Source: Bombella sp. ESL0385 (lineage in GTDB: Bacteria; Pseudomonadota; Alphaproteobacteria; Acetobacterales; Acetobacteraceae). From it: 64,000 nucleotides of DNA. Location of the stretch: the NCBI RefSeq assembly GCF_009725755.1, contig NZ_WNIJ01000002.1, positions 124,001-188,000 of the forward strand, written 5' to 3'. Made by a program: the position numbers and the translations under genes. The notes beneath the pieces are model-generated. The model saw only the letters and a list, made by a program, of their open reading frames with translations, made no database searches and was not told the DNA's origin. This document shows, piece by piece, positions 1 through 13,012 of the stretch; the first letter of the stretch is position 1, and every line of letters begins with the position of its first letter.

Positions 1-84
1 CGGCGCACGCAGAACATCAAACAGAGCCTCTTGAGACAGATTTGCTGCGGCCTTACGGGCATTCAAAACAGTTTTTGTTGTCAT
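1..84 (-). CDS. rplW: 50S ribosomal protein L23, N-terminal fragment (cut by window edge)
   Basis: Only the first 28 codons are inside the window. The reading begins [17 protein letters not shown] on the minus strand, and the gene runs off the left edge. Its ATG (82-84) overlaps the TGA stop of rplD (81-83), so the two are translationally coupled. L23 sits at the peptide exit tunnel of the large subunit, and the S10-operon order rpsJ-rplC-rplD-rplW supports the call. The sequence itself is too short to prove the family; gene order carries most of the weight. Confidence 0.85.
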   Translation of the reverse strand, partial: MTTKTVLNARKAAANLSQEALFDVLRAP

Positions 85-695
85 GCCAGACGCTCCTTGA
101 GACCCTCAAGAGCAGCGTGGGTAATTACCAACACATCATGCTTGAGAATATCATAAACATTCGCCCCAACCGTAGGCAGAAGATCAATCTTCGGCAGGTT
201 GGAAATTGCGCGCGCGAAAGGCTGGTCGGCTACTTGATCAACAATCAAAGCAGAAGAGCAACCGAGAGCCTTTAGACGAACCGCTGCATCGCGTGTCTTC
301 TCAACACCAGAGAGGTCTTTAAGGATGATCAACTTACCTTCAGACGCTTTCTGAGAAACAGCAGACCGCAAACCAAGACGGCGCACTTTCTTAGGCAAAT
401 CAAAGCCATGATCGCGCACAACCGGCCCATGAACCACACCACCAGTACGGAACTGCGGTGCTCTCAAAGAGCCTTGACGAGCAGAGCCTGTTCCCTTTTG
501 GCGGTACGGCTTTTTTGTCGTACCAGAAACAGCACCCATGCCGCGCGTTGCATGCGTCCCAGCACGACGCTTAGCGAGCTGCCAGTTCACAACACGGGCC
601 ATAATGTCCTTGCGGGGGACAATCCCGAAAATCTCTTCCGGCAGTGCGACTTTGCCTGCACTCCCGTTATCGAGGGTTTTGATATCGTATTCCAT
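81..695 (-). CDS. rplD: 50S ribosomal protein L4
   Basis: Ribosomal protein L4 of the large subunit, which lines the exit tunnel with an extended loop. The conserved loop motif [16 protein letters not shown] and the downstream RTGGVVHGP are clearly present, and the length of about 204 residues fits the family. Two starts are possible: a GTG at 704 that overlaps the rplC stop (GTGA), and the ATG at 695 giving [11 protein letters not shown], which aligns better with the usual L4 N-terminus. I chose 695. The gene is in the S10 operon between rplC and rplW. In E. coli, L4 is also the autogenous regulator of this operon; nothing here shows whether that holds in this organism. Confidence 0.96.
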   Translation of the reverse strand: MEYDIKTLDNGSAGKVALPEEIFGIVPRKDIMARVVNWQLAKRRAGTHATRGMGAVSGTTKKPYRQKGTGSARQGSLRAPQFRTGGVVHGPVVRDHGFDLPKKVRRLGLRSAVSQKASEGKLIILKDLSGVEKTRDAAVRLKALGCSSALIVDQVADQPFARAISNLPKIDLLPTVGANVYDILKHDVLVITHAALEGLKERLA

Positions 696-700
696 ATCCC

Positions 701-1384
701 TCACCCGGCGGCCCCTACGGTCGCAGCCGGATAGGGCGCGTCCGCATTGCGGGCCTTCTTGATTGCATCGCGAACCAGAACAACACTGTTCTTGGCACCT
801 GGGATAGCACCGCGCACCATAATCAGGTTACGCTCCTCATCCACAGCAGCAATTTCGAGGTTTTGTGTTGTCACCCGCTTATCACCAAGGTGACCAGCCA
901 TCTTCTTGCCCTTAAAGACCTTACCAGGATCCTGGCGTTGGCCTGTAGAGCCGTGAGAGCGGTGACTAATAGACACACCATGTGTGGCTTCCAACCCGGC
1001 AAAGTTATGGCGTTTCATAACACCAGCAAAACCTTTACCTTTACTGCGGCCAGTAACATCCACCTTCTGACCCACAACAAAATGAGCAGCAGAAAGCTTC
1101 GTCCCTGATTCCAGAACGGCATCTTCTGCCACGCGGAACTCGACCAGCTTTTTCTTGGGTTCAACCTTCACACGGGCAAAGTGCCCACGGTTCGCTTTTG
1201 TAACGTGCTTTGTTTTTGCCGCACCCATACCAAGCTGAACAGCCGTATAGCCATCACGCTCTTTTGTGCGGGCATCCACAACCTCGACATTATCAAGGTG
1301 CAGCACCGTCACCGGCACATGTGTGCCGTCTTCTTTAAAGAGCCGGGTCATCCCCAGCTTTTTTGCAATCAATCCGGTACGCAT
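701..1384 (-). CDS. rplC: 50S ribosomal protein L3
   Basis: Large-subunit protein L3, which reaches toward the peptidyl-transferase centre. The N-terminus [16 protein letters not shown] and the central region with [14 protein letters not shown] and [21 protein letters not shown] are diagnostic. A longer open frame extends to 1417, but that would overlap the rpsJ stop. The ATG at 1384 sits about 9 nt behind an AAGG and matches the family N-terminus, so it was chosen. The resulting protein has 227 residues, within the family range. The end overlaps or abuts the start of rplD. Confidence 0.96.
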   Translation of the reverse strand: MRTGLIAKKLGMTRLFKEDGTHVPVTVLHLDNVEVVDARTKERDGYTAVQLGMGAAKTKHVTKANRGHFARVKVEPKKKLVEFRVAEDAVLESGTKLSAAHFVVGQKVDVTGRSKGKGFAGVMKRHNFAGLEATHGVSISHRSHGSTGQRQDPGKVFKGKKMAGHLGDKRVTTQNLEIAAVDEERNLIMVRGAIPGAKNSVVLVRDAIKKARNADAPYPAATVGAAG

Positions 1385-1394
1385 CGTCTGGACC

Positions 1395-1703
1395 TTAGAG
1401 TTTAATCTCGACATCAACGCCAGCGGCGAGGTCGAGCTTCATGAGGGCGTCCACGGTCTGCGGAGTCGGCTCGACAATGTCGAGCAAGCGGCGATGTGTT
1501 CTCATTTCGAACTGTTCGCGACTTTTCTTATCCACATGCGGTGAACGATTCACAGTAAACCGGGCAATATGCGTCGGCAGAGGGATTGGCCCCCGTACCC
1601 GCGCACCCGTACGCTTCGCCGTATTCACAATCTCCTTTGTGCTGTTATCCAACACGCGATGATCATACGCTTTAAGGCGAATGCGGATGTTCTGGTCGTC
1701 CAT
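1395..1703 (-). CDS. rpsJ: 30S ribosomal protein S10 (NusE)
   Basis: S10 has 102 residues, the normal size. The motifs [26 protein letters not shown] (split as GPIPLPT and [14 protein letters not shown]) and [21 protein letters not shown] are canonical. The protein sits in the small-subunit head and, as NusE, takes part in antitermination. It is the first gene of the S10 operon here, 112 nt downstream of tuf and separated from it by a strong hairpin. A TAGGAC on the minus strand at 1736-1741 could be a -10 element for it, but no convincing -35 accompanies it. Confidence 0.97.
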   Translation of the reverse strand: MDDQNIRIRLKAYDHRVLDNSTKEIVNTAKRTGARVRGPIPLPTHIARFTVNRSPHVDKKSREQFEMRTHRRLLDIVEPTPQTVDALMKLDLAAGVDVEIKL

Positions 1704-1758
1704 GATTTCACTTCATCCTTACTAAACCGGATGCTGTCCTACTGCATTTTATTTAGAA

Positions 1759-1796
1759 ATGGAACCCCGGCCGAAAAAATTCGACCGGGGTTCCAT
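1759..1796 (-). terminator. Long hairpin between tuf and rpsJ (terminator or attenuator)
   Basis: A 17-bp inverted repeat with a single mismatch: ATGGAACCCCGG plus CGAA on the left (1759-1775), an AAAA loop, and TTCG plus CCGGGGTTCCAT on the right (1780-1796). It lies just past the tuf stop on the minus strand. The bases that follow in the direction of transcription read TTCTAAATAAAAT rather than a clean T-run, so termination may be partial. It separates the str-type genes from the S10 operon. Confidence 0.55.
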
Positions 1797-1815
1797 ATTC
1801 AAAACCAGTCGGACC

Positions 1816-3006
1816 TTAGGCGCTGATGGAAGCCACCACGCCGGCACCCACTGTACGGCCACCTTCGCGAATAGCGAAGCGGAGGCCTTCATCCATAGCA
1901 ATCGGAGCAATCAGCTCGACATCCATGGTAGCATTATCACCCGGCATCACCATCTCGGTGCCTTCCGGCAATGTAACAACACCTGTCACGTCCGTCGTAC
2001 GGAAATAGAACTGCGGACGATAGTTAGTGAAGAACGGCGTATGACGGCCACCTTCTTCCTTCGTCAGGATGTAAGCCTCAGCCTTGAACTTGCTGTGCGG
2101 GGTAATTGTACCCGGCTTAGCCAGAACCTGACCGCGCTCAACATCTTCACGCTTCGTACCACGGAGCAGCGCACCAATGTTATCACCAGCCTCACCACGA
2201 TCCAGCAGCTTACGGAACATCTCAACGCCCGTAACTGTTGTTTTTGTGGTCGGACGAAGACCAACGATCTCGACCTCGTCACCAACATTGACTTCACCAC
2301 GCTCGACACGGCCCGTCACAACGGTACCACGACCAGAGATGGAGAACACGTCCTCAATCGGCATCAAGAAGGGACGATCAACCGGACGCTCAGGCTGCGG
2401 GATGTAAGCATCAACAGCTTTCATCAGCTCACGGATAGCTTCCTTACCCTGGGCTGGATCACCATCTTCCAGAGTTGCCAAAGCGGAACCCTTCACGATG
2501 GGGATATCATCGCCAGGGAAGTCGTAGGAGGACAGAAGCTCACGAACTTCCATCTCCACCAGCTCCAGAAGCTCTGGATCGTCAACCTGGTCAACTTTGT
2601 TCAAGAAGACAACCAGAGCCGGCACACCGACCTGACGAGCCAAAAGGATGTGCTCACGTGTCTGCGGCATTGGGCCGTCAGCAGCGGACACAACCAGAAT
2701 GGCACCATCCATCTGCGCCGCACCAGTGATCATGTTCTTCACATAGTCAGCGTGACCGGGGCAGTCCACGTGAGCGTAGTGACGGTTATCCGTCTCATAC
2801 TCAACGTGCGCTGTGGAAATCGTAATACCACGAGCGCGCTCTTCAGGAGCCTTATCGATCTGATCATAAGCACTGAAGGTTGCACCACCGGTCTCAGCCA
2901 GTGTCTTTGTGATTGCAGCCGTCAGCGTGGTTTTACCATGGTCAACGTGACCAATCGTGCCGATGTTAACATGCGGCTTAGTACGCTCAAATTTAGCCTT
3001 TGCCAT
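1816..3006 (-). CDS. tuf: Translation elongation factor Tu
   Basis: EF-Tu is the GTPase that brings aminoacyl-tRNA to the ribosomal A site. All GTP-binding motifs are intact: GHVDHGKT (G1), the switch I region with RGIT, DCPGH (G3), NKVD (G4) and GSAL (G5). The end is [10 protein letters not shown]. An open frame extends 24 codons further upstream, but the family start [14 protein letters not shown] is at 3006 and is preceded by GGAGAG at good spacing, giving 396 residues. tuf directly follows rpsG with a 105-nt gap. The fusA gene that normally lies between them in this operon is missing. Confidence 0.98.
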   Translation of the reverse strand: MAKAKFERTKPHVNIGTIGHVDHGKTTLTAAITKTLAETGGATFSAYDQIDKAPEERARGITISTAHVEYETDNRHYAHVDCPGHADYVKNMITGAAQMDGAILVVSAADGPMPQTREHILLARQVGVPALVVFLNKVDQVDDPELLELVEMEVRELLSSYDFPGDDIPIVKGSALATLEDGDPAQGKEAIRELMKAVDAYIPQPERPVDRPFLMPIEDVFSISGRGTVVTGRVERGEVNVGDEVEIVGLRPTTKTTVTGVEMFRKLLDRGEAGDNIGALLRGTKREDVERGQVLAKPGTITPHSKFKAEAYILTKEEGGRHTPFFTNYRPQFYFRTTDVTGVVTLPEGTEMVMPGDNATMDVELIAPIAMDEGLRFAIREGGRTVGAGVVASISA

Positions 3007-3101
3007 CGTCTCTCTCCAAAACCTTGACCCGGCAAGGGCCAAAGGTATGACTGAAACTTCATGCTGGCCACCCTGCAAGCAGATAGTGACCAGAAGCCTT
3101 A

Positions 3102-3600
<499 letters not shown>

Positions 3601-3972
3601 TTATTTCGGCCGCTTCGCGCCATACAACGAACGACGCTGACGACGTTTTGCGATACCCTGCGTATCCAACACACCACGTAGAATGTGGTAACGCACACCG
3701 GGAAGATCCTTCACGCGACCACCGCGGATAAGAACAACACTATGCTCCTGAAGGTTATGCCCTTCACCAGGAATATAGCTCACCACCTCATACCCGTTGG
3801 TCAGACGCACCTTGGCGACCTTACGCAGGGCGGAGTTCGGTTTCTTCGGCGTTACAGTATAAACACGTGTGCAAACACCACGCTTCTGCGGACATCCCTG
3901 CAGAGCAGGAACCTTGTTCCGCTTTGCGGCCGGCTCACGGCCCTTTGCGATCAACTGGTTGATGGTCGGCAT
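3601..3972 (-). CDS. rpsL: 30S ribosomal protein S12
   Basis: S12 sits at the decoding centre. The family start [13 protein letters not shown] is at 3972, behind GGAAGGG; the open frame runs 32 codons further upstream but has no family match there. The product has 123 residues. The loop [11 protein letters not shown] and the segment [14 protein letters not shown] are both in wild-type form at the lysine positions where streptomycin-resistance substitutions usually fall. It is the first gene of the rpsL-rpsG-tuf unit, with a long leader of roughly 240 nt from the promoter at 4223-4251. Confidence 0.98.
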   Translation of the reverse strand: MPTINQLIAKGREPAAKRNKVPALQGCPQKRGVCTRVYTVTPKKPNSALRKVAKVRLTNGYEVVSYIPGEGHNLQEHSVVLIRGGRVKDLPGVRYHILRGVLDTQGIAKRRQRRSLYGAKRPK

Positions 3973-4222
3973 GCGCCCTTCCCAATCCTTGTCCATATGC
4001 TGGTGGGAGACATTCCCACCACGACATTCCGTTCTAACCGACACGCGGCTGAACCGCCTGTCTCGCACAATTGCACCGAAGAGAAGGAGAGACTCCTCCT
4101 CCCGTAGCGACTTGCCTCTGGACTTAACCCCTTTCTTACAGAAACGGAAGTAGTGCCAGACGCTATTTTTTACTCTGGGACGATTCCTTCACCTTAACAA
4201 GCGGGAACTGTCTGAAGCGCGA

Positions 4223-4251
4223 ACCCTAAGAGGGCTTGGCCTCACTGTCAA
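4223..4251 (-). promoter_or_regulatory. Promoter of the rpsL-rpsG-tuf operon
   Basis: On the minus strand TTGACA (4246-4251) is followed by a 17-nt spacer and TAGGGT (4223-4228), then a GC-rich TCGCGC discriminator. The -35 box is a consensus match. It lies in the 320-nt gene-free stretch between rpoC and rpsL and overlaps the hairpin after rpoC. The rest of the stretch (3973-4215) is then an untranslated leader; I see no other gene there. Recognition is by pattern only; no transcript data. Confidence 0.7.
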
Positions 4252-4277
4252 GCCTCTCTGTACCAACAGAGAGGCTT
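4250..4277 (-). terminator. Hairpin downstream of rpoC
   Basis: A perfect 12-bp inverted repeat, AAGCCTCTCTGT, loop ACCA, ACAGAGAGGCTT, 15 nt past the rpoC stop. No T-run follows on the minus strand; instead the rpsL promoter -35 begins at the hairpin foot. It may end or process the rpoBC transcript just before the next promoter. Confidence 0.55.
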
Positions 4278-4292
4278 AAACATCCAGAATCC

Positions 4293-7200
4293 TTACTCTG
4301 CGGCGTCCTCCACCTCATCCAGCCCTTTAGGGAGCTGTGTCGGAGCCTGATCGGCTGCCAGACTACGCAACCGCCGCATAGCACCGCCTGTCCCTGCGGG
4401 GATCAAACGACCGACAATCACATTCTCCTTCAAGCCGCCAAGCGTGTCGATTCTGCCTGATGTAGCAGCATCTGTAAGCACGCGTGTCGTCTCTTGGAAG
4501 GAAGCCGCCGAGATAAAGGACTGCGTTTGCAACGATGCTTTGGTAATCCCCTGAAGAATCGGCATCGCCTTTGCTGGCTCACGCCCTTGCTCCAGAAGAG
4601 CTTTATTATCGCGCTCAAACTCAATCCGATCCACTGTTTCACCAATAAGGTAAGTGGAATCACCCGGCTCCAGAACTTCAACCTTCTGCAACATCTGGCG
4701 GACGATTACTTCGATATGCTTATCGTTAATCTTCACACCTTGCAGGCGGTAAACATCCTGAATCTCATTAACGAGATAGTCAGACAGAGCCTCCATCCCC
4801 ATGACTTTTAAAATATCATGCGGAACACGGGGGCCATCCACCAGCGGGTCACCCTTTTGAACAAAGTCACCTTCCTGAACGGAAATATGCTTGCCCTTAG
4901 GAATCAGATATTCTTTTCGCTCGCCTGTTTCATCATTATGCACGATGACACAACGCTTAGCCTTATAGTCCTTGCCGAACTCAATACGACCATCACCTTC
5001 TGCAATAATCGCATGGTCCTTCGGACGGCGTGCCTCAAAAAGCTCTGCCACGCGCGGTAGACCACCGGTAATATCACGCGTTTTAGATCCTTCACGCGGG
5101 ATACGGGCCAGCACGTCACCCGCATGAACCTCTGCCCCATTCTCTACCGAGAGAATACTGTCGGGAGAGAGGAAGTAGCGAGCCTCATTACCATTGGCAA
5201 GACGAACCACATTCCCTTGAGCGTCCTTCAACTGCAAGCGAGGCCGTAGGTCCACACCCTTCGCGGCTTGTTTGTAGTCCACAACCACGCGAGAGGTTAG
5301 GCCGGTGACTTCGTCAACCCGCTCAACCAGTGTGATACTGTCGATCAGGTCTTGATACTCCACCGTACCAGCTTGCTCGGTGATGATGGGGAGGGTGTAA
5401 GGATCCCACTCAGCCATCTTATCACCGCGCTTTACCTCCTGCCCTTCCGAGACCATCAAGCGCGCCCCGTAAGGCACACGATACCGGGCTTTCTCTGCCC
5501 CGGTCTCATCAATAAGCAGGATCTCACAGTTACGGGACATCACTACAGGAACATTCTGTGAGTTTTGCACCACATTGCGGTTGCGGATGGTCACCTTACC
5601 ATCACGGAAGGCTTCCACCATGGATTGCTCCGCACCACGGGTCGCCGCACCACCAATATGGAAGGTCCGCATCGTAAGCTGCGTACCAGGCTCACCAATG
5701 GATTGAGCGGCAATTACACCCACAGCCTCACCGATATTCACTGCTGTACCACGAGCAAGGTCACGCCCATAGCAATGGGCGCAGATGCCAGCCTGACTAT
5801 CGCAGGTGAGAACGGAACGAATCTCAACCGCCTCGATCCCTGCTTCCTCAAGCCGCTCGACATCCGCCTCATCCAACAGGCGGTTACGCTCCAGCAGCAC
5901 TTCACCCGTCATAGGATGAGCGACATCCTTCGCCAAGGTCCGCCCCAGAGCACGCTCTGCCAAGGAGGCTACAACCTCACCGCTATCCATCACGGCACGA
6001 ACAACCAAACCACGCTCACTGCCGCAATCTGCTTCGATAATGATGCAATCCTGCGCCACATCGACCAGACGGCGGGTAAGATACCCGGAGTTCGCTGTTT
6101 TAAGCGCAGTATCGGCAAGACCCTTACGCGCACCATGGCTCGAGGTGAAGTAATCGAGAACCGACAGACCTTCTTTAAAGTTAGCAACAATCGGCTGTTC
6201 GATAATCTCACCTGATGGCTTCACCATCAGGCCACGCATACCGGCAAGCTGCTTCATCTGTGCTGGTGACCCACGAGCCCCAGAATGGCTCATCATCCAC
6301 ACAGAATTAGTGGGCTTACCCGGCACTTGCTTGGAGATTTCCTTCAACATGGCGGCCTGCACCTCGTCCGTGCAGCGCGACCACGCATCCACCACCTTGT
6401 TGTAACGCTCGCCAGCGGTAATCAGACCTTCCTGATATTGCTGCTCGAACTCCTTTACTTCCTCGGTCGTCTTGGCAACCAAGGTTGCCTTCTCACTTGG
6501 GACGATCATGTCGTCCTTACCGAAGGAAATACCGGCCTTCGCAGCATGGCGGAAACCAAGAGCCATCAGACGGTCACAGAAGATAACCGCTTCCTTCTGC
6601 CCACAATGACGATACACCGTATCAATCACGTCGGAAACCAGCTTCTTCGTCAGCTGACGGTTAATCAAGCTGAAAGGAATAGCCGGATTCTTGGGCAGAA
6701 TCTGAGCAATCAAAGCACGACCAGGGGTTGTAAGCACCGTCTGGCGGACGGACTTGCCCTCCTCATCCTGCACATCCAAGCGCAGACGAATCTTATCATG
6801 CAGCTTTAATGCACCAGCAAGCAGAGCGGCCTCAATCTCGGCAACCGCTGCATAAGCAGGCGGCCCAGCTTTAACGACCTTGCCATCCTTAATCTCTGCT
6901 TCATCGGGTGTGAGGCGGTATTCTGGCACTTCAAGGCTCAGATAATACAGGCCAAGCACAATGTCCTGAGACGGCACAATAATGGGCTTACCATTGGCAG
7001 GGCTGAGGATGTTGTTGGTAGACATCATCAACACGCGTGCCTCTAGCTGCGCCTCTAGGGAGAGAGGCACATGCACGGCCATTTGGTCACCGTCAAAGTC
7101 CGCATTAAAAGCAGTACAAACGAGCGGATGAAGCTGAATCGCCTTGCCTTCTACGAGGCTCGGCTCGAAGGCCTGAATCCCCAGACGGTGCAACGTTGGC

Positions 7201-8609
7201 GCACGGTTCAACATCACCGGATGCTCGCGGATAACTTCCTCAAGAATATCCCACACTTCCGGCCGCTCCTTCTCGACCATACGCTTAGCGGCTTTAATGG
7301 TCGTTGCGTGCCCGTACTTCTCCAACTTGGAGTAGATGAACGGCTTGAACAGCTCCAAAGCCATCTTCTTAGGAAGACCACATTGATGCAGCTTCAGCTC
7401 CGGCCCCACCACAATGACGGAACGACCAGAATAGTCCACGCGCTTACCAAGAAGGTTCTGACGGAAACGACCTTGCTTCCCTTTCAGCATATCAGAAAGG
7501 GACTTCAACGGCCGTTTATTCGCCCCGGTAATGGCACGTCCACGGCGACCATTATCGAACAGCGCATCCACCGCCTCTTGCAGCATACGCTTTTCGTTAC
7601 GCACGATAATATCGGGCGCACGAAGCTCAATGAGGCGTTTTAGACGGTTATTACGGTTGATAACACGGCGATACAAATCATTGAGGTCGGATGTTGCAAA
7701 ACGCCCGCCATCCAGTGGCACGAGGGGGCGCAGCTCCGGCGGAATCACCGGCACAATGTCCAGAATCATCCATTCCGGCTTAGCCCCGCTCTCCACGAAG
7801 GCTTCCACCATCTTCAAGCGTTTGACGAGCTTCTTACGCGCTGCCTCGGATGTCGCCTTACGCAATTTCTTGCGCATGATGGTCTTTTCCGAATCGCCTT
7901 CCATTACATCTGCATCGTAATCGAAGGGATCCGCCTCGCCCCGCTCCTTTGCCGCGCGGCTTAGCTCGGCTTCCTCAGCATTGGGAAGACCCCAATTATA
8001 GCTGGAGAGCGCACGTTTAATCGCCTCCGCCCCGATGCCGACATCCAGACCATCATCAGCGAACTCATCCATCAATTCTTCGCAGCGGATTTCATCCAGC
8101 AAATATTGATCACGACGCTTGCCATGCTTGTAAGATTCGACTTGGTCGGACTCACAAACCCCTTTATCCAGCACCAAGAACTTCTCAAAATACAGGACGG
8201 GCTCAACATCTTTGAGCGGCAAATCCAGCATTGTGGCAATACGGCTAGGAAGGGACTTGAGGAACCAAATATGAGCCACCGGCGAGGCTAGATCGATATG
8301 ACCCATCCGCTCGCGCCGCACCTTGGCTAAGGTGACCTCTACGCCACATTTCTCGCAGATAATCCCGCGGAACTTCATCCGCTTATATTTACCGCACAGA
8401 CATTCATAATCCTTAGTCGGACCAAAAATGCGCGCACAGAAAAGACCATCGCGCTCTGGCTTGAACGTCCGGTAATTGATCGTTTCTGGTTTTTTGATCT
8501 CGCCATAAGACCAAGACCGAATCTGCTCGCTCGAAGCAAGCTGAATACGGATCTGGTCAAACGTGCCTGACTGCCCAGACTGACCGAGAATCTTCATGAG
8601 ATCGTTCAT
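4293..8609 (-). CDS. rpoC: DNA-directed RNA polymerase subunit beta'
   Basis: The largest RNA polymerase subunit. The active-site loop [12 protein letters not shown] with its three metal-binding aspartates is intact. The N-terminal zinc site [20 protein letters not shown] and the later cluster [13 protein letters not shown] are also present. Full length is about 1438-1448 residues, normal for Alphaproteobacteria. The open frame begins at 8639, but [13 protein letters not shown] at 8609 matches the family start and follows a GGGG, so I used it; a start at 8639 cannot be excluded. rpoC follows rpoB with a gap of roughly 50-80 nt, as in other proteobacteria. Confidence 0.97.
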   Translation of the reverse strand: MNDLMKILGQSGQSGTFDQIRIQLASSEQIRSWSYGEIKKPETINYRTFKPERDGLFCARIFGPTKDYECLCGKYKRMKFRGIICEKCGVEVTLAKVRRERMGHIDLASPVAHIWFLKSLPSRIATMLDLPLKDVEPVLYFEKFLVLDKGVCESDQVESYKHGKRRDQYLLDEIRCEELMDEFADDGLDVGIGAEAIKRALSSYNWGLPNAEEAELSRAAKERGEADPFDYDADVMEGDSEKTIMRKKLRKATSEAARKKLVKRLKMVEAFVESGAKPEWMILDIVPVIPPELRPLVPLDGGRFATSDLNDLYRRVINRNNRLKRLIELRAPDIIVRNEKRMLQEAVDALFDNGRRGRAITGANKRPLKSLSDMLKGKQGRFRQNLLGKRVDYSGRSVIVVGPELKLHQCGLPKKMALELFKPFIYSKLEKYGHATTIKAAKRMVEKERPEVWDILEEVIREHPVMLNRAPTLHRLGIQAFEPSLVEGKAIQLHPLVCTAFNADFDGDQMAVHVPLSLEAQLEARVLMMSTNNILSPANGKPIIVPSQDIVLGLYYLSLEVPEYRLTPDEAEIKDGKVVKAGPPAYAAVAEIEAALLAGALKLHDKIRLRLDVQDEEGKSVRQTVLTTPGRALIAQILPKNPAIPFSLINRQLTKKLVSDVIDTVYRHCGQKEAVIFCDRLMALGFRHAAKAGISFGKDDMIVPSEKATLVAKTTEEVKEFEQQYQEGLITAGERYNKVVDAWSRCTDEVQAAMLKEISKQVPGKPTNSVWMMSHSGARGSPAQMKQLAGMRGLMVKPSGEIIEQPIVANFKEGLSVLDYFTSSHGARKGLADTALKTANSGYLTRRLVDVAQDCIIIEADCGSERGLVVRAVMDSGEVVASLAERALGRTLAKDVAHPMTGEVLLERNRLLDEADVERLEEAGIEAVEIRSVLTCDSQAGICAHCYGRDLARGTAVNIGEAVGVIAAQSIGEPGTQLTMRTFHIGGAATRGAEQSMVEAFRDGKVTIRNRNVVQNSQNVPVVMSRNCEILLIDETGAEKARYRVPYGARLMVSEGQEVKRGDKMAEWDPYTLPIITEQAGTVEYQDLIDSITLVERVDEVTGLTSRVVVDYKQAAKGVDLRPRLQLKDAQGNVVRLANGNEARYFLSPDSILSVENGAEVHAGDVLARIPREGSKTRDITGGLPRVAELFEARRPKDHAIIAEGDGRIEFGKDYKAKRCVIVHNDETGERKEYLIPKGKHISVQEGDFVQKGDPLVDGPRVPHDILKVMGMEALSDYLVNEIQDVYRLQGVKINDKHIEVIVRQMLQKVEVLEPGDSTYLIGETVDRIEFERDNKALLEQGREPAKAMPILQGITKASLQTQSFISAASFQETTRVLTDAATSGRIDTLGGLKENVIVGRLIPAGTGGAMRRLRSLAADQAPTQLPKGLDEVEDAAE

Positions 8610-8691
8610 TTGCCGAAACCCCATTGTGCCGAACGACATACCGCCGGCACGTTAAACATGAACAATGAAGAAGGAGCGGAAAGCACTGCCC

Positions 8692-11600
8692 TCACAGCCC
8701 CCCCTGCTCAAGCTCGACATTCAAACCAAGCGACTTCAGTTCTTTCACAAGGACGTTGAAGCTTTCTGGAATACCTGCTTCAAAATCATCCTGCTCCCGA
8801 ACAATCGCCTCATACACCTTTGTACGGCCGGAGACGTCATCGGATTTCACTGTCAGCATTTCCTGAAGCGTATAAGCCGCCCCGTAAGCCTCCAATGCCC
8901 AAACTTCCATCTCCCCGAAACGCTGCCCACCAAACTGAGCCTTACCACCAAGCGGCTGCTGGGTGACCAGCGAGTAAGGACCAATCGAACGTGCGTGAAT
9001 CTTGTCATCAACAAGATGATGCAGCTTCAGCATATAGATGTAACCAACGGTGGATTGACGCTCGAACGCTTCACCCGTCCGCCCATCAATCAACTGGGAC
9101 TGCCCCGTCTCGCTCACACCAGCCTTCTTCAGCATTCCCTCAATATCAGGGATAGATGCCCCATCGAAGACTGGGGTAGCAATCGGCACACCCTTACGCA
9201 GGTTATTGGCAAGTTCAATCAGCTGGTTGTTATCCATGCTGGCGATGTCTTCTTTGAAGATTTCCTCCCCATAGACATCTTTCAGCTTGTCCAACAACTC
9301 TTGCCGTTTCTCACCCGTGCGCTGATATTCATCTACCATTGCACCAATGCTTTGGCCGATATTGGCACAGGCCCATCCGAGATGGGTCTCCAAAATCTGC
9401 CCCACATTCATACGCGATGGCACGCCAAGAGGGTTCAATAGCAGGTCAACAGGCTGGCCATTCTCAAGGAAGGGCATATCCTCAACCGGCACAACGCGGG
9501 AGACCACACCCTTATTACCATGACGACCGGCCATTTTATCACCCGGCTGAAGCTTACGCTTCACCGCAATGAAGACCTTAACCATCTTCATCACACCCGG
9601 CGGCAGCTCATCACCACGCTGAAGCTTCTCGACCTTATTATCGAAGCGATAATTGATGCGCTTAACAGCATCATCAAACTCACGACATAATGTCTCAAGC
9701 TGCGCCATAGTCGCAACATCAGCAACCGGAATGTTACGCCATGTTGTACGTGGGTGCTCAGCAAGCAGCTCCGCCGTGATAGGCGTACCTGCACGAATCC
9801 CCTTAAAGCCAGCCGCAGCCTCTTGGCCAATCAGATGCTCTTTAAGACGGTTATAGAAGCTACGCTCCTGAATCCCGCGCTCATCGTCACGGTCCTTAGC
9901 GAGACGCTCAATCTCGGAACGCTCAATCGCCATGGCGCGCTCATCTTTATCCACCCCGCGGCGGGAGAAGACGCGCACATCAACCACTGTGCCGCTTGTC
10001 CCCGGCGGAAGCTTCAGAGACGTATCGCGCACATCGGAGGCTTTCTCACCAAAGATGGCACGCAGAAGTTTTTCTTCCGGCGTCATCGGGCTTTCACCCT
10101 TTGGTGTCACCTTACCGATGAGGATATCGCCCGGATTAACCTCGGCTCCAACATAAACAATGCCAGCTTCATCAAGGTTGCGCAGGGCTTCTTCCCCGAC
10201 ATTGGGAATATCACGCGTAATTTCTTCCTGCCCCAGCTTTGTATCACGGGCCATGACCTCAAACTCTTCAATATGAATTGAAGTGAAGATGTCATCACGC
10301 GCAATACGCTCGGAAATCAGGATCGAATCCTCGAAGTTGTACCCATTCCACGGCACGAAGGCCACGAGAACGTTACGCCCCAGAGCCAGCTCCCCAAGCT
10401 CGGTAGAAGGACCATCTGCGATGATGTCCCCTGCCACAACTTGATCCCCAACCCGCACTAGTGGACGTTGATTCAAGCATGTGGACTGGTTGGAGCGCAT
10501 ATATTTCCGCAAGCGGTAAATATCCACACCTTGCGTTGCGCCTTGTTCATCCGTGGCACGGATAACAATACGCGCACCATCGAGCTGGTCCACCACACCG
10601 CCACGTTTAGCGATGATGGTCGCCCCAGAATCATGTGCGACAGGCCCTTCCATCCCCGTACCCACGAGCGGCGCATCCGCGCGCACCAGAGGCACGGCCT
10701 GACGTTGCATGTTTGAACCCATGAGCGCACGGTTCGCATCGTCATTTTCCAAGAACGGAATCAACGCCGCCGCAACAGAGACGAGCTGCTTTGGTGAGAC
10801 GTCACACGCCGTGACTTGCTCCGGGGCTACGAGGCGGAAATCACCCGTCTGACGCACAGCAACAAGCTCATCAGTCAAGCGGTTATTGCTCTGCTTAGCA
10901 TCCGCTTGCGCCACCAAAAGACGCTCTTCTTCCATCGCGGAAAGATACTTCCAACCATCTTGGAAGACACCATCCTTCACCAGACGATAAGGCGTCTCGA
11001 TAAAGCCGTATTTATTGACCTTTGCGTAAGTCGCCAGGGAGTTAATCAGACCAATATTCGGCCCTTCTGGCGTCTCAATCGGGCAGATACGACCATAATG
11101 CGTTGGATGAACGTCACGAACCTCAAAGCCTGCGCGCTCACGCGTTAACCCGCCCGGCCCAAGAGCGGAGAGACGCCGCTTATGCGTTACCTCAGAGAGC
11201 GGGTTGGTTTGGTCCATAAACTGGCTAAGCTGGGAAGAACCGAAGAACTCACGCACAGCAGCCGCAGCCGGTTTCGCATTGATGAGGTCATGCGGCATGA
11301 CGGTATCAATATCGACAGAGCCCATCCGCTCACGGATAGCACGCTCCATCCGCAGCAAGCCGATGCGATATTGATTCTCCATCAGCTCCCCAACGGAGCG
11401 GACGCGGCGGTTACCCAGGTTATCAATATCATCAACCTGACCACGTCCATCCTTCAAGTCGCACAGAATCTTAACCGTGCGTAGGATATCCTCTTTACGC
11501 AGCGTCCGCAGCGTATCAGGCGCATCCACATCCAGCCGCATGTTCATCTTCACACGGCCAACAGCAGAGAGGTCGTAACGATCCTGCGAGAAGAACAAAC

Positions 11601-12858
11601 CACGCAGCATAGCCTCCGCCGTCTCACGGGTCGGCGGCTCGCCGGGGCGCATGATGCGATAAATATCGATCAACGCCTCCTCACGCGTGGTGTTCTTATC
11701 CGCCATAAGCGTATTACGAACCCACGGGCCATGCGTACCATCAATGGCAAGAACGGGCAGCTCCGTTAGGCCAAGCTCTTCCAGCTCGGCAAGCTTTTCT
11801 TCCGTAAGCTCCTCGCCGGCTTCCGCGTAGATCTCACCCGTCTTTTCATTGACGAGGTCATGAGCGATGAAGCGGCCCAGAATATCCAACCGCCCAACTT
11901 GCACAACGCGGGTCTTTTCAGCAATTTTACGAACAACGCGCGCTGTTAGCTTTGTCTCGGCATCTGCAACGACCTCACCCGTATCCGCATCCACGAGCGG
12001 GCTGAGCAGCTTAATGCCACGAAAAGCCTCTGGGTCAAACGGACGCGCCCACTCACTCCCCATGCGCGTGAAGGGCACCGTGCCATAGAAGTTAGCGAGG
12101 ATTTCATCCTCATCCATCCCCGTGACTTCTAGCGCATCAACATCGCCACCTTCAGCCAATTTGGCCTCACGCGCCTTGAGGTAATTTTCTCCCTCTAAGG
12201 CATAAAGCAACGTAGTGACAGGCAATTTGCGCTTACGGTCGATACGGACATGGATAATATCCTTCGCATCGAACTCAAAATCCAACCAAGAGCCACGATA
12301 GGGGATAATACGCGCTGCAAAGAGATATTTACCGGAAGAATGTGTCTTGCCTTTATCATGGTCAAAGAACACGCCGGGGCTACGATGCATCTGCGAAACA
12401 ATGACGCGCTCGGTCCCGTTGATGATAAAGGTGCCGTTATCTGTCATGAGCGGCATATCGCCCATATAGACCGGCTGCTCCTTCAGGTCATGAATGGAGC
12501 GTGTCCCTGTATCCTCATCAATATCCCATGTTGTTAGACGCAGAATGACCTTCAGCGGAGCAGCATAAGTTAGCCCGCGCTGGATGCATTCTTCCACATC
12601 ATATTTCGGCTCCTCAAACTCATAATACTGAAAGTCTAACCGACCACGCCCAGCAAAATCATGAATTGGGAAAACGGAGCGAAAAACCTCCTGAAGGCCC
12701 GCTGCCTCGCGGCTATCGGGGCGCACATTCATTTGCAGGAATGCTTCATATGAAGCCCGCTGCACGTCAATCAAATTAGGCATCGGCGCAATCTCGGGAA
12801 TACGCCCGAAGCTTTTGCGGATCCTTTTACGCCCTGTGAAGGATTTTGTGATCGCCAT
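8692..12858 (-). CDS. rpoB: DNA-directed RNA polymerase subunit beta
   Basis: The second large RNA polymerase subunit, 1388 residues. It opens [18 protein letters not shown]. The rifampicin-binding region is recognisable as [20 protein letters not shown] followed by [11 protein letters not shown]. The Asp, His and Ser positions most often altered in resistant strains are wild type, which suggests rifampicin sensitivity (inference). [15 protein letters not shown] and the C-terminal [20 protein letters not shown] are canonical. The gene lies between rplL and rpoC and has its own upstream promoter candidate and hairpins. Confidence 0.98.
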   Translation of the reverse strand: MAITKSFTGRKRIRKSFGRIPEIAPMPNLIDVQRASYEAFLQMNVRPDSREAAGLQEVFRSVFPIHDFAGRGRLDFQYYEFEEPKYDVEECIQRGLTYAAPLKVILRLTTWDIDEDTGTRSIHDLKEQPVYMGDMPLMTDNGTFIINGTERVIVSQMHRSPGVFFDHDKGKTHSSGKYLFAARIIPYRGSWLDFEFDAKDIIHVRIDRKRKLPVTTLLYALEGENYLKAREAKLAEGGDVDALEVTGMDEDEILANFYGTVPFTRMGSEWARPFDPEAFRGIKLLSPLVDADTGEVVADAETKLTARVVRKIAEKTRVVQVGRLDILGRFIAHDLVNEKTGEIYAEAGEELTEEKLAELEELGLTELPVLAIDGTHGPWVRNTLMADKNTTREEALIDIYRIMRPGEPPTRETAEAMLRGLFFSQDRYDLSAVGRVKMNMRLDVDAPDTLRTLRKEDILRTVKILCDLKDGRGQVDDIDNLGNRRVRSVGELMENQYRIGLLRMERAIRERMGSVDIDTVMPHDLINAKPAAAAVREFFGSSQLSQFMDQTNPLSEVTHKRRLSALGPGGLTRERAGFEVRDVHPTHYGRICPIETPEGPNIGLINSLATYAKVNKYGFIETPYRLVKDGVFQDGWKYLSAMEEERLLVAQADAKQSNNRLTDELVAVRQTGDFRLVAPEQVTACDVSPKQLVSVAAALIPFLENDDANRALMGSNMQRQAVPLVRADAPLVGTGMEGPVAHDSGATIIAKRGGVVDQLDGARIVIRATDEQGATQGVDIYRLRKYMRSNQSTCLNQRPLVRVGDQVVAGDIIADGPSTELGELALGRNVLVAFVPWNGYNFEDSILISERIARDDIFTSIHIEEFEVMARDTKLGQEEITRDIPNVGEEALRNLDEAGIVYVGAEVNPGDILIGKVTPKGESPMTPEEKLLRAIFGEKASDVRDTSLKLPPGTSGTVVDVRVFSRRGVDKDERAMAIERSEIERLAKDRDDERGIQERSFYNRLKEHLIGQEAAAGFKGIRAGTPITAELLAEHPRTTWRNIPVADVATMAQLETLCREFDDAVKRINYRFDNKVEKLQRGDELPPGVMKMVKVFIAVKRKLQPGDKMAGRHGNKGVVSRVVPVEDMPFLENGQPVDLLLNPLGVPSRMNVGQILETHLGWACANIGQSIGAMVDEYQRTGEKRQELLDKLKDVYGEEIFKEDIASMDNNQLIELANNLRKGVPIATPVFDGASIPDIEGMLKKAGVSETGQSQLIDGRTGEAFERQSTVGYIYMLKLHHLVDDKIHARSIGPYSLVTQQPLGGKAQFGGQRFGEMEVWALEAYGAAYTLQEMLTVKSDDVSGRTKVYEAIVREQDDFEAGIPESFNVLVKELKSLGLNVELEQGGL

Positions 12859-12975
12859 CTTATCCTGCCTCTGAACCAGACCTTCAAGTCGTCCGTGTTA
12901 GTCCCATGCCTCTTAATAGAGACGACAGACGACTTGAACGGCTGGCTTACCCCTACTCTATGACGCGTGACGGAG

Positions 12976-13003
12976 TGCCTACTATAAGCAAACTTCCTGT
13001 CAA
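12976..13003 (-). promoter_or_regulatory. Candidate internal promoter for rpoBC
   Basis: On the minus strand TTGACA (12998-13003), a 16-nt spacer and TAGGCA (12976-12981), with a GC-rich stretch after it. It lies about 120 nt upstream of the rpoB ATG, after the rplL-rpoB hairpins. The -35 is a perfect consensus; the -10 resembles those found upstream of rpsL, rplK and the tRNA gene. Confidence 0.55.
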
Positions 13004-13012
13004 CGGCAAATG

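Noticed and set aside
1759-3027. 422-codon open frame on the plus strand
   Set aside because: It lies antisense to tuf almost over its full length and has no family signature; EF-Tu is certain.
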